A DNA stretch of 64,000 bases from Circinella umbellata (lineage: Eukaryota > Mucoromycota > Mucoromycetes > Mucorales > Lichtheimiaceae): contig JAIWNF010000005.1 in the NCBI GenBank assembly GCA_025093555.1, forward strand, positions 1,054,001 through 1,118,000, in the 5' to 3' direction. The notes beneath the pieces are model-generated. The model was not told the origin of the DNA. It did not search any database and saw nothing but the letters and a program-made list of their open reading frames with translations. Below, piece after piece: positions 35,125-46,600 of this stretch. Numbering within the stretch: position 1 is the stretch's first letter; each line of letters begins with the position of its first letter. A program made the translations under genes and the position numbers.

Positions 35125-36934
35125 ATGAATTTTTTTGCAAAAGAGCTATCAGTGGATCAGCATAATAAAGCCACTAACTTTAGATTACATAGTCTTCAGT
35201 TTCCGCAAATGAGAGCACTGCATCTGGTGAGTATTTTAGACAATGCTAAAGCTATTGATAGATAATACACCTATTTATATCTTACTACTAATGCCAATGT
35301 AGGCATGGATTTCGTTTATGGTAGCATTTATGTCTTGGTATGCCATTCCACCTATTATATATCATATATCTGAAAATCTTAGTATATCAGATGAAGAAAT
35401 TTATGACTCTAATATGGTCAGCGTAGCATTAACAATTGTTGCCCGTGTTGTTATTGGTCCGCTTTGTGAACGTTATGGCCCACGTCGTATTATGTGTGCC
35501 ATTCTTGTTTGTGGTTCTATTCCTTGTGGTTTCACTGGCCTTATTCAGAATGGTCCTGGTTTAATTACTGTTCGGTAGGTGTATTTATTTATTTTATAAT
35601 TGTACAAGACAATAACTTAGATACTTATTATTGTTACAATATAGCTAACTACTAATTAATATATCTATAGAGCCTTTATTGGTATACTCGGAGGTTCATT
35701 TGTGCCATGTCAATTTTGGACAACACAGATGTTTTCTCCATCTATTGTTGGAACTGCAAACTCGATTTCAGCCGGTTGGGGTAATATGGGTGCAGGTATT
35801 ACATATTTACTCATGCCTGCAATTTATGATGGTATCGCATCACATATAGGAAGCGAGATGGCTTGGCGTATAACATTTGTTGTGCCTGCTGCAATTTGTC
35901 TTCTTGTTGCTGCAGCAGATTATTTTCTTGCTACAGATACACCACATGGTGATTGGCTCGAATACCGTAATAGTATCAAGAACAGTGATAAGCAGAATAT
36001 TAGTTCTAGCAGCACTTCAGTATCATCTATGCAAACAGCTGAACACAAAATGGAAAAGGGGGTATTAAACTGTCATCAGAAGAAGTGACTGATCAACAAC
36101 ATAGCCATGTCGATGATGATGCAAATAGGATTGGAGAAGTAGAGCGAAATCAATCTATACGAGACATCATCATTAGTTTTGGCAAGGTGTTATGTAATCC
36201 TGCCGCCCTTATTATGATAATTCACTATGCTTGTTCGCTTGGTACCGAATTATCCATTGATAATATTATTGGACATGTTTTTCGTGAAAAATTTGCTCTT
36301 GATAATTCTACATCTGCTTATATTGGCTCCGTATTTGGATTACTTAATATTTGTTCACGTTTATTTGGGTAAGTACACTAAATGGAATGGAATGGCACAA
36401 AGCATTACAACATTAACAGTAGAAGATAAAATACATACTAGTAAAAAACAGCTATCAATTCTTATTGTTATTATATTTATTATCGGCATGCTTACGTATA
36501 TTTGTAATAGGGGCTTATTCTCTGATTGGTTGGCTAAGAAATGGCATATACCTGGTCGTATATTTGCACATTTTATACTGATGTGTTTGGAAGGAATTTT
36601 TCTTATTGGTTTTAGCTTTGGTTTTGTCAATCTACCCACATCCATTACACTCATGATTTTTTTTTCTTTCTTTGTACAAGCCGTTTGTGGATCAACCTTT
36701 GGTATTGTTCCATTTGTCGACCCTGTAAACAATGGTAAAGTAATAGGCTTAGTCGGAGCGGGAGGAAATATTGGTGGTCTTGTGTTTAACTTAATGTTCC
36801 GTCAACTCCAACCAAACTTCGAAATATCATTTTTAATTCTTGGGATTATATCTTTGTCTGCTGGTATTTTGGGTAATGCTTTACTTCGGGTTCAAGGAAA
36901 AGCTATATGGCATTTGTTTACTAGAAATCATTAG
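35125..36934 (+). CDS. Nitrate/nitrite porter (NNP-type MFS) with an apparent frameshift
   Basis: Plasma-membrane nitrate/nitrite importer family. Exons 35125-35226, 35303-35574, 35671-36368, 36511-36934. It has membrane segments throughout, the MFS loop motif (CERYGPRR), the NNP signature GWGNMGAG (about 160-167) and a second, GAGGNIGGLVFNLMF, near the C-terminus. The C-terminal half continues with SIDNIIGHVFREKF and CSRLFGGLFSDWL. The large central loop (HKMEKG, then IKLSSEEVTD) contains a G5 run at 36058-36062 where the frame slips. One extra G would restore continuity; no intron of correct phase does. This is either a real one-base deletion (pseudogene) or a sequencing or assembly error in a homopolymer. 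All signature residues are otherwise intact, so I favour a functional gene or a very recent loss. Substrate is inferred from family only. Confidence 0.85.
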
Positions 36935-37538
36935 TGTATGAATTGTACGATACTCTTGTGTTATTATTTATTTATGTTACTTTATGTAATGTTATTTATT
37001 TATCCAACTTTTTTTTTTGCACTAAATTAAAAATTATAAAATAAAAACAATATTTTACTATATTCATAATATACACTCAACACAAAACAAAACAAAAAGT
37101 CATTATCATTGTTACTAATATAAAACAAGAACGCACAAAGATTAAATGTGATTATTTATTATGGACGAGACTTATTTATCAGCTTTACAAACGCTATTAT
37201 CGACCTTCCTTGTGTTGCATAACCTTAATAGGATTGCAAATACGGTTTACTTTTGCGTCTCTTCTAGTATAAAAAGACAATACCCTTTATAATTCATTAG
37301 AACTTAACCTTCTGACCAGTTAATAGAAAAAGAAATACCGTACCTAATTCCTTTTCTCAAGTTAGTATTTTGGAACACGGCCATCTTTTATAACAACGAA
37401 GGTGGTTGTACAATAATTATTTAGTATTTATATAGACAATATATTATGTACAATATGGAACTTTACAGAAAAAATTAAGACATTAGCAAAATTCAGGCGC
37501 ATTGGTATAAATATGAATGTACTTTTGTTTTATTTTTA
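36935..37538. other. Convergent intergenic region
   Basis: 3' flanks of the transporter (+) and the F-box gene (-). A/T-rich; no feature seen. Confidence 0.5.
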
Positions 37539-39727
37539 TCAATTATATAGCTCATATGTACTAGAAAATTTCTTCAGGTTCTGTTTAGCATAAGAAATAC
37601 ATTCTTCGGTAACAAGTGGACAGTTTGTCACTTCCAACTCAAATGACATTAAATTTGACTTCTTATCAACCACAGCTCGTATACCTTGATCTGTCACGTT
37701 TTTCAAGCCATTGAGCTTCATAAAAGTTAAGCCTTCGATATCACTGAGATAATTAATCATCCCATCGTCCACTATTTCCATTTCTGCCAGGCGTACGTAT
37801 GTTAATCTTTGCTCAAGTTGTTTAATCAGATTCAGAACGCCATCGGCAGAAACATTATTTAATTCTTCAAAATTTATTTTGCGCAGTGTTTTGATGTTTC
37901 CAAATATTGCAAGCGTTTGATCTGTTATTTCTTCAAAATGTCGAAGCTTGATATATTCTAAAGATGGTTGTGCTTCTTTTGAAAGTCGAGCATAATTTTC
38001 GAATAGACGTACAAATTCTGCTGTAATCCGGTGTGGAAATGATATTGTGAGGTCCGTGAGCGGTGTCACCATATCCATGAGTGCGTTTATCAATTCATCC
38101 ATATCATATACATTAATTGTATACAATGTTTCCAGCTTAGTGGAATAACGAATAAAGGGCATAATAATATCTTGGATTCCTCTGAATGGCCAAGTGACAA
38201 GTGATGTCAAGTTAGGTAATCTGAAGTTGGGGTATTGTGTCTTAAATTGCTGGAGCTCTTCTGGTGATACGTCTGACATATTGACTACTAGGTCTTCTAA
38301 TGTTGTTCGGCTTTTATATATGAGAGGTAATATTGCGGATGCAGGGAATACTGTACCGTCATTATTGGTGTATAAAACTCTTAGTCCTGCGTCTTTTTTT
38401 ATAGCAGCTGTTGTCGTTGTCTCTTTGTTTAGCTCGGGAATAGGAAATGTTGTATTATCAGGATGGTTAAATCCTAATATCTCAAGATTTGGTGATGTTA
38501 GTTGATCAACTCTATTCAAGATTGAAATATCATCACATCCATTCATAAGAAGGCGTCGTATTTTTGGGCATCTTTTTAGTATGCGCTCAATATCACTTTC
38601 TGTAATAGACGACGACTTTATTTTCAAGTTGATTAAATTATAAAAATTATTTTCTTCTAATAATGTAAAATCTGTAGATTGTGTTGATAAGGGGCATGCT
38701 GTCGAATAGAAGAGATCGGATAAGTTGCTGCACGATGATAAAATTTCTGCTATTGAAATAACATTCTCGTTACTATCAATATCGAAGTGAAAACTAGTCA
38801 ACGTATTTCGTATTTGCCATAAAGCAGTTGTGGTGGGAGCAATATAGCTTCGCATATACGCAGTTCCGAGTACTAGGGTTATTGTTAATACTGTTACTCA
38901 TATTTATCCTCACGTTAGCTCGATCCCACCATTATTATTATTTTTGAGAAGTTATTACCTGTTAAGTATAGCGATTGAATTTTATTGAACTGGGCTTCTT
39001 TTATTTTTTTTATAAACGCAAAACGAATTTTTTCGGAGGTAGTATTTATTGTCATATGCTTTACATAGTTACCAATGCTAGGTGTTACACGCGCCAAGGT
39101 TACATCGTCTGGTCCACCTTCAACCAATAAATCACACCATGCGTCACCACATTGTAAAATATGTCCACGCCACAGACTTGAGACTTGCATGCTGTTTACC
39201 AATCCCTTTTGTGGTAATAACGAAAAAATTTTGTTGGTGATCTCAGTGGGCAAGATATGAACTGGGTCAACCCGTTTTTGAAATTGTTTATCGGCCAAGT
39301 GTTTTCCCACTTTTAACGCTTCGATTTCCTTGTGCTGATATGACTGTACAAGTTTAAATCCTTCATCGTAGATTTCTATTGCATTATTATGCTGCCCATA
39401 CATGGAAAGTATGTTTGCTTTATAAATATATCCTGTGGGTGATGTTGGTACGTATTCAATCATTGTCTTTCCGTCTGCGAATCCCAAATCAAACTGACCA
39501 CTCATTGAGTAGGCATGCGCACGAGTTTCGAGAAAAGCTAGGAGAATTGGTTTTTGCTGTTGGTATATATAATCAATTGCTTCAGTTGAAAGTTGGATTA
39601 TTTGTTTGTAGTCGCGGCTGTCTATAGCGTTATTGAGATTTTTAAGCATCTTTGGAAATGACTCCATAAAACCGACCCAGTGTGTAAATGGAAATATCAA
39701 ATCATTCATAATATATTCTAATAGCAA
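37539..39727 (-). CDS. TPR - F-box - leucine-rich-repeat protein (Dia2/Pof3-like architecture)
   Basis: Probable substrate receptor of an SCF (Skp1-cullin-F-box) ubiquitin ligase. Exons 39727-38959 and 38872-37539 join in phase to 700 residues. Residues about 25-140 form TPR-like helical pairs (MLKNLNNAIDSRDYKQIIQL, AFLETRAHAYSMSGQFDLGF, YIYKANILSMYGQHNNAIEI). The F-box is at about 155-195 (VHILPTEITNKIFSLLPQKG, then VSSLWRGHIL). The remainder is a run of LRR units (LRKINFEELNNVSADGVLNL, LTFMKLNGLKNVTDQGIRAV). TPR + F-box + LRR is the layout of budding yeast Dia2 and fission yeast Pof3, which act in replication and telomere maintenance. Mucoromycete genomes may contain many such proteins, so orthology is not claimed. 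Downstream ATGs (such as MNDLIF or MESFPKML) are alternative starts. Confidence 0.88.
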
Positions 39728-40510
39728 CGTAGTAAAAAAAAAAAAGTAGTAGCAAAGAAAAAAATGTTTAGGAAAGAAAAAGGATGAGTATTATGCTTGA
39801 TTCTTTTTTCTCAAAAATATAGGCTGGGGTGATACTGATTATTTTTTTTCTTTTTCAGTGCCACCACAGCTACTGAATGGTTTCACAAAAGGCGCATGTG
39901 ATCAACCATTATATTATTTTGTTTTGGGCTTCAACACATTCCAAAACTGATTGACAAAGGATATCATACATTTAATACTTTTTAATATAACTCAGTGTTT
40001 ATAGTATATTTTAAAAATGAAGTACTGCTATACTCTTTATAAAAATGTTCTGCTAAGGCTACTCTTTAACATCAAGTTGTTGCTGTGGCAAACGGAAAGA
40101 AAAATTTGCAAAGACTTTATAGCCATGCACTTTCCTTATTAAACATAATAAATCATTAAACACTTCACAGTGACAGCTCTATCAATGCAAATAATAATTA
40201 CAGACAACTACAAAGTTTTAACTCACATAACTATATAAGCTGTTACAACTATACCTCTTAGTCATTTCTCTGTATCATATTATTTATTAGACTAATAAAT
40301 CAATTAGTCGCATGGTTTTTTAAAAAAAATTATGGAGATAATACAATACGATCATATACTACAGGGTTAGTTAACACATTGAGTAATATTCAAAATAGAT
40401 AGATAATAGTAATAGATATAAAAATTAATGGCGACTTTATTTATAAGATAGTATTTTTGGTCATTTATAGACTATATTAGACACCTGATATTATTGCTAT
40501 ATCTTTTTTT
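39728..40510. other. Intergenic
   Basis: Promoter side of the F-box gene and 3' side of the secreted-protein gene. A/T-rich; nothing recognised. Confidence 0.5.
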
Positions 40511-41873
40511 TTAATATTTATTAGCAGAAAGCGCATAGACAGGTCTTTCACCGGGATGTTCACCAATAGTCCATAATTCATCACCTTGTTGTCGGTAAGT
40601 AAGATCTTCAGGCCCTTTTGAAAGTTCTCCGGTATACTGTTGTAAAGCATCTGTGCTGCGATCCCATGTATATAAATCACCATTTGTATTTTCGCCACGG
40701 GAACACGAAAAGTAGTACTTTTGAACACCGTTCTTGGTAACAGAAGTAGCACCTTGCATTGATTTTAATCCGACATTGTAAAATTCGGTGGCAGTAGCAT
40801 ACGTATCGGAACTATGGACAGGAAGACGTGTGTTATAATCAAGATCAAATCGCACAATACGATTATTAACGCCTGATGAATCGTATTGGCCCATTACGAA
40901 AGAATCAGGAGTAGTAGTACGGTCCAGACTTATAAACGAATAGCGAAAGTCTTTTGCTACATCTGAATTAGCCAAGTAATGGCCCCACTGAGGAATAACG
41001 TATCTAATACAAATAACAAAACAGTTTAAAACATATTTTGGATATTGTCATTTTACTGTGTTTTCTGATAAAGCTTAATAAACAAAACATACTTGTAATT
41101 TGCAGCTTCATATCTACCACTGCTCACATAGCCAATCTGATCACCAACAGTAACTTCATAAATATGACCTAAATCAAAGATACGCACACCTGCATTTGTA
41201 TCAACCACATATAACTTGTCACCATACCACATAATACCACCAGCATGAATTCGGACAGGATGAAACGATGGCGCACCAGATGATGTTTCTTCTGGAACAA
41301 CCAAAAGTACATTACGATAATTATGCTGTTCTTTATTCATATCAACAAATGAGATACGAACCCCCTTATTTGCTGGATCACTTGCTGGTACTGTATGGTC
41401 ATACCATGATACTAGCATAATATTATTGTCACCGTATGTCCCTTTGTCATAAGCATCAGATGAAGAAGTAACACCTTGAGGATACCATTTGTCGGTGTTA
41501 ATATCATCATAACCGGTTTTTTTATCCCACCTAGTATGTATAATATTAAGTATATTTAATTCAATTCCATTCCACTAGAAATACAGCAAGTACAAATAGT
41601 AGAGATATCAAAATAACAGAGCACATACGTATAAGAACGAATAAATTGAGAAAGACCATTATAAGCAAGATTCGGATGATTAGTATTTTGAATAACTTTA
41701 GCTACTGAAGTATTAGGGAGGACCCCATCTAACTTTTCAATTAAGGCTTCATAATGACCAGGTTTCCCGAGCAATTTAAACTGACTTGCATCGAGCTCTT
41801 GAATAGCAGCTTGAGCAGTCAATAATGTTGCAGCAATTGTTGTAATAAGTAACTTTGGTGATGACCAAACCAT
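40511..41873 (-). CDS. Secreted protein with beta-propeller-like repeats
   Basis: Exons 41873-41629, 41530-41093, 41003-40511; 391 residues, phases exact. The N-terminus MVWSSPKLLITTIAATLLTA ends in AQA-A, a clear signal peptide, so the product is exported. The mature protein has regularly spaced beta segments: HAGGIMWYGDKLYVVDTNAG, VRIFDLGHIYEV, NRIVRFDLDY, GVQKYYFSCSRG, GDLYTWDRS, GPEDLTYRQQGDELWTIGEH. The pattern 'is it there, show it, log it as D-x-G' resembles six-bladed propellers of the SMP-30/NHL type. From memory, HAGGI-WYG-LYV-DT-GVR-FD strings occur in secreted actinobacterial proteins. I have not checked this, and it raises lateral transfer as a possibility. No catalytic residue or substrate can be named. 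Confidence 0.8.
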
Positions 41874-43639
41874 TCTTGTTTTATAAACAAAAAGGCTAAT
41901 ACGTAGGAAAGGTGGGGTATAAAAAAATAGAGATCAGAGATATGCAAAAGCAACAAAAAAAATTGCTTTTGTATTTTATCTACTACTATTTATAATTAAT
42001 CAATTTTAAGGTTTCTTTCTTGTATAATAAAGTAAATTGCCATTCGAGATAGGTTTCACAAGGGTCTTCCAATATACTTTATCACACCTCTCTAAACAAA
42101 TTCTACTTAAAAAAACTACCTGGAAAAAAGAAGGTTAGCTGCGATAGATTCTTTCAATAATTTTCTAGATGCTATGCTAGAAAAAAGAAGGGTTCATGCA
42201 TTTCAAGAAAAGCAGGAAGAGCACTAACATACATCATGTACGATTGGGATGAGTAATATAATGACTTTATTATGGATTTGTGTAATGTGAAACATATATT
42301 TATAAAAAAAAATTACGATAAATATAATGATGGTTGGTAGAACAGCCATAAGATGTAGAATTGTATGAATAAATGTGAATAAAACTCGAGAATTATTTTA
42401 AATCCAAATGAGCATGAGTATAATTGTTATTTTATTTTTTATAATCAGCATATTTACTTTTTTAAATGACTTATCTTGCCAATAAATAGGAAAGAAAAGA
42501 AATATTTTATTCTTTAATAATTCATTGTTTATTAGTAACTCTTTTACCTAAACAGACATATAAATCAATGCACATGATTGCAACAAAGATAAACTATTGG
42601 TATTAGTTTTAATACTAAGATAAAAAGATGAATAAATTAATAATTGATAATAACCATGTTATCGCTGTTTTATTAGAGTAAATTACTATGATTAATTTCT
42701 GATGGAGGCAAATGTCACACACAAAACAACCATTAACAGAATTTACTTTTACCATGCCCCTACCTCTTTAGTGGCCTTTTTTCCTAAATTGGTTAGCTTT
42801 GTCATATAGAATGTATATGTTACCATTATTCGCTGGCTAAAATTTTTTTGTTTTAATTACAAAATGTGTGATAATTATGTGGCACGAAGCAAAAAGAATT
42901 AATCACCTTTCTGCTCACTTTTTATTATTTTTTGTTCTACATTGATGGGATTAAAATAATACTGAGTATAATAAAGTGCGAGTGCCTATTACTTGGAAAT
43001 ATATTTTACCTACTTATGCATACAATACAATAAATGGAAATTATTAAAAAAAAGCTTGTTACATGCCCAAAAGAAAGAAAGAAAATGTTTAAATACGAGG
43101 AAACGCCGCCAAGGTTTAGTTACCAAGACCCCTTGAACTTTGGGTGAATAAATCTAACATATTTCAACTTCTGACGCGTGCCTTGTGGAAGTGAACATAC
43201 TTAACTTTCCACTCAACCTTTAATGACATTGAAGCATCCACTATATTTCAATATGAGATCAAAAACGAAACCAAATATAAAATATAAAATATGATAAAAC
43301 GATATAAATGCCGGTTATATTATTGATAGAGAGGGAATAACACTTTTTAAAGTTGTTTTTGAATGTCTAACTATGGATGTATATGTGCTGAGAGATAAAG
43401 ATATAGGGTAATATTAAAGCTAAAAAGAATAAGAATGAAAACAGAAAGTGTGTGTTTGTTATTTGTGCGAATAACAGAAAAAAATGAGTAGTATAACATT
43501 TGAGTGTTGGGAATAGTAATATGTATTAATACAAAAGAAAAGGGATATATATCAATTTTTGTAAGACTGTTGAGGAGAAAGAGGAGGAGGAGAGGTATGT
43601 ATATATTTATAAAGAAAATTAAAGAGGGAAGGAAAATAA
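41874..43639. other. Intergenic, nothing recognised
   Basis: A/T-rich 1.8 kb between two minus-strand genes. The left part is the promoter of the secreted-protein gene and the right part the 3' UTR of the giant gene. No frame of interest. Confidence 0.5.
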
Positions 43640-46600
43640 TTATCCACGTCTTCGAGTAATAATGGGCATTTTTGCACCATCTTCAGCCTTAGTCATTTTA
43701 ACTGTAACTTGATTTCCTGCCTCGTCAAGACGAATGTATTTATCCCCGTCTAGATGACCGCTGCGAGGAGCGGGTGTTTTGGATGAACGACGACTTGATG
43801 TTGACCATGTAGTTGATAACACATTATCTGTACTATTTGTTGCACTCACGATACCATTACCGCCACCACCTCGGACAGTAATACGTCCCGAAGGTGATAT
43901 ACATCGTGTGGTATGATAAGCAAGAGTTCCAGATTGAAAAGGAGTAGAAGTAGATGATGAAGCACCTGACGATCCACTGCTGCTTGTACTAGAAACGATA
44001 TCATCGGTTGTTTGACGGGCGCTTCCTTCCGTCAACTTGTGAGCACGTAAAAACCTTAAAATAATAAATTAATTCATAAATTATTTATTTTACTCTATGT
44101 GTCCCATTTCAATCAATTCACTATTACTCAAAATTTAAAAAAGAGAGGCACTTACTGGGAGAGTTCTTGCCAACCTTTGAAATTAAATAAAAAAAAATTT
44201 AGTTTCACTTTAATCATCGATATTTTTTTATGTACTTTCAGGATTAATACTTATATGAAAGGTACTTACCACCACCAACTCTTACCATAACCAACTTGCT
44301 AGGTAAGATTCGACAGTAAACTAATCGAGGGTTAACTTCACCAAACCAATATTTTCCAACTTCACCAGGTACCATCTTAACTTTAACACGATACAGATTT
44401 TCATTGACAATCCGACCTAATTCCATATCCAACTCATTCTTTGGATCAGCAACATATTTTGTACGTGATACTGAACGTGATGGAATTGGCGTTTTAGATG
44501 GTCGTAAAGAAGTTCGATTATGTCGTGTATTACTTGCTGTACTGCCTTGACTTGATGATCTGCGTGACATGGACACGCCCGCGGCTGTGGATGGTAAAGG
44601 AGGGGGTAATGTATTACCACTTCGTTTAGCATTACTGCTGCTTGGTCCAGAAGGTCCAACGCCACTACCACTAGCGCCGCGACGTTTGGTGGACGTTGTT
44701 TTTGCGACTGCCAACTTGGTAAAGAAGTCATGATCCAATTGATTAATACATGTTTGTAATTCCCGTTCTCTTGCTGCTGCAGCTGCTTTAATCTTGTTAC
44801 AACGTGCTAATGCGCGAGCCAATCGTTCCGATACACGGTCATCACTTGTATGTTTTCCTGCTTCAGATTTCGCCTTTTTTACAAGTTTGGTCATATCAGG
44901 TTCATACTTTTTGTACGATGCAATCAAATCCTTTAACAATGACTGGAGATCAGTTTTACTAAACTTGTTATTAACAATAGGTGCGTGATGAGGTGCGGCA
45001 TCATCAATAGCTATTTGTAATAATTGCGCTTGTTTTTCAAGCTTGTCTACAACTCTCATAAATACACTAATGTTGCCTTGAGTTGTTGCTTCACTACGAC
45101 GTGTTGCCAGTAAACTTTGTAATTCGCTAACACTGTATTCCAGTGATACTCGTTGAATCTTTAAGCCCTCATCGTCATCATCGTCGTTAATTGTAGACAC
45201 ATTCTGTGAAGCTAACTTTTCAACCTCTTGTTCAATTTCATGCAACTCTTCTTGCTCGACATTGATCATACTCTTATCATCATTTGAGCAAGAAAGTTGT
45301 AATGCATTGGCACGGTCCTTCAACTTGTCAACGTAACGCATGGTTTCTGTCAATTTGGTAGATACATCACGGTGTTTCTTGGCCTTTTCCATACGTGACA
45401 ATGTTTCAGAAACCATAGACATGAGTTGATCATATTCTTTCTTGAGCGACTGTAATCTACCTTCTACAGTCTTGGCAACCGTTGTATATCGTTTATCCTT
45501 GGAATATTCCTTTGTTAATGCAACTACTTGGTTTACCTGTTCTTCTACTGTTTGGATCGACTCTTCGATGGATCGTTGCATATCAGAAATCAAAATTTCT
45601 TTCTCGCTATTATTTGTACTGGTAATATTCAATTTCAATGTATCCAATGAGCCACGAACATTACCACATAATTTGTTATACTTGGAATATTCTTTCATAA
45701 GCTCCAGGTAGCCTTGTTCGTCAGTAACGGTGGTATCTAATTTCTCAATGACATCGACCACAAGTTGTCGTACACCTTCCACGATCTTGTCATTCATCTT
45801 GAGCTTCTCTGTTAATTGCTTGCATTGTTCTGAAAATACACCATCAAGTTCATCTTGTGATGCATTCAGTTTATTTCTTGCTGTTGCTAATATCTTGCCA
45901 TGAACATCAACAAAATTATCCACAGCGTTTAAGTCATCAATATTTGTTATCGTACATTTTTGGATTTTTGTTAATTGTTCCATACAGCCTGATTCAATAT
46001 CTTTGGCTTGTTTCTTTATGCTATCCATAGCTAATTGCTGCAAATGTTCAGTACGATAAATATCAATGGACTTGCTCACCGTACGTGCATTTTTCTTAAC
46101 TTGGGCATGCCGCTTCAACAGATGGTTTTTACGTTCATTGTCGCCACCAGCTAAAGTAACACCATGAGCCAGCTCATCAAGTGCATGAACAATGGTTTGT
46201 AATTGTCGAGAAGCCGTATCCAATACTCCAACATCCGCTGTTTTATTTGAAGTATCAAATATATCAACATCCTTCTTAACCTTGGAAATATTCGATTCAA
46301 GCTCCGTAAGCGTTTCATGGCCATCCACCCATTTCGCCATATCATTGACAAGTTGTGATAACCCATTACTTGCTGCCTCAAGATCCGCCCATTGCGCATC
46401 AATGCTTGCTTGTCGCTCCTTAGTCACATCATCTACATCAATTTGAGTCTGAATAAATTGATAGTACGATACAAGATCATTATGTGCTTCTTTGCAATCA
46501 TCTTGTTGGCGTAACACTTCTTTATGCACCCTCACAAGTTGTTGATATTGTTGTCGCATATCCCCCTTGGCATCATCAATATGTTGGTGTGTTCCTTGTG

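Noticed and set aside
36369..36510. Open reading frame running through the last transporter intron
   Set aside because: The frame is open by chance; GTAAGT...TAATAG splices the RLFGG codons exactly and the truncated copy has the same intron.
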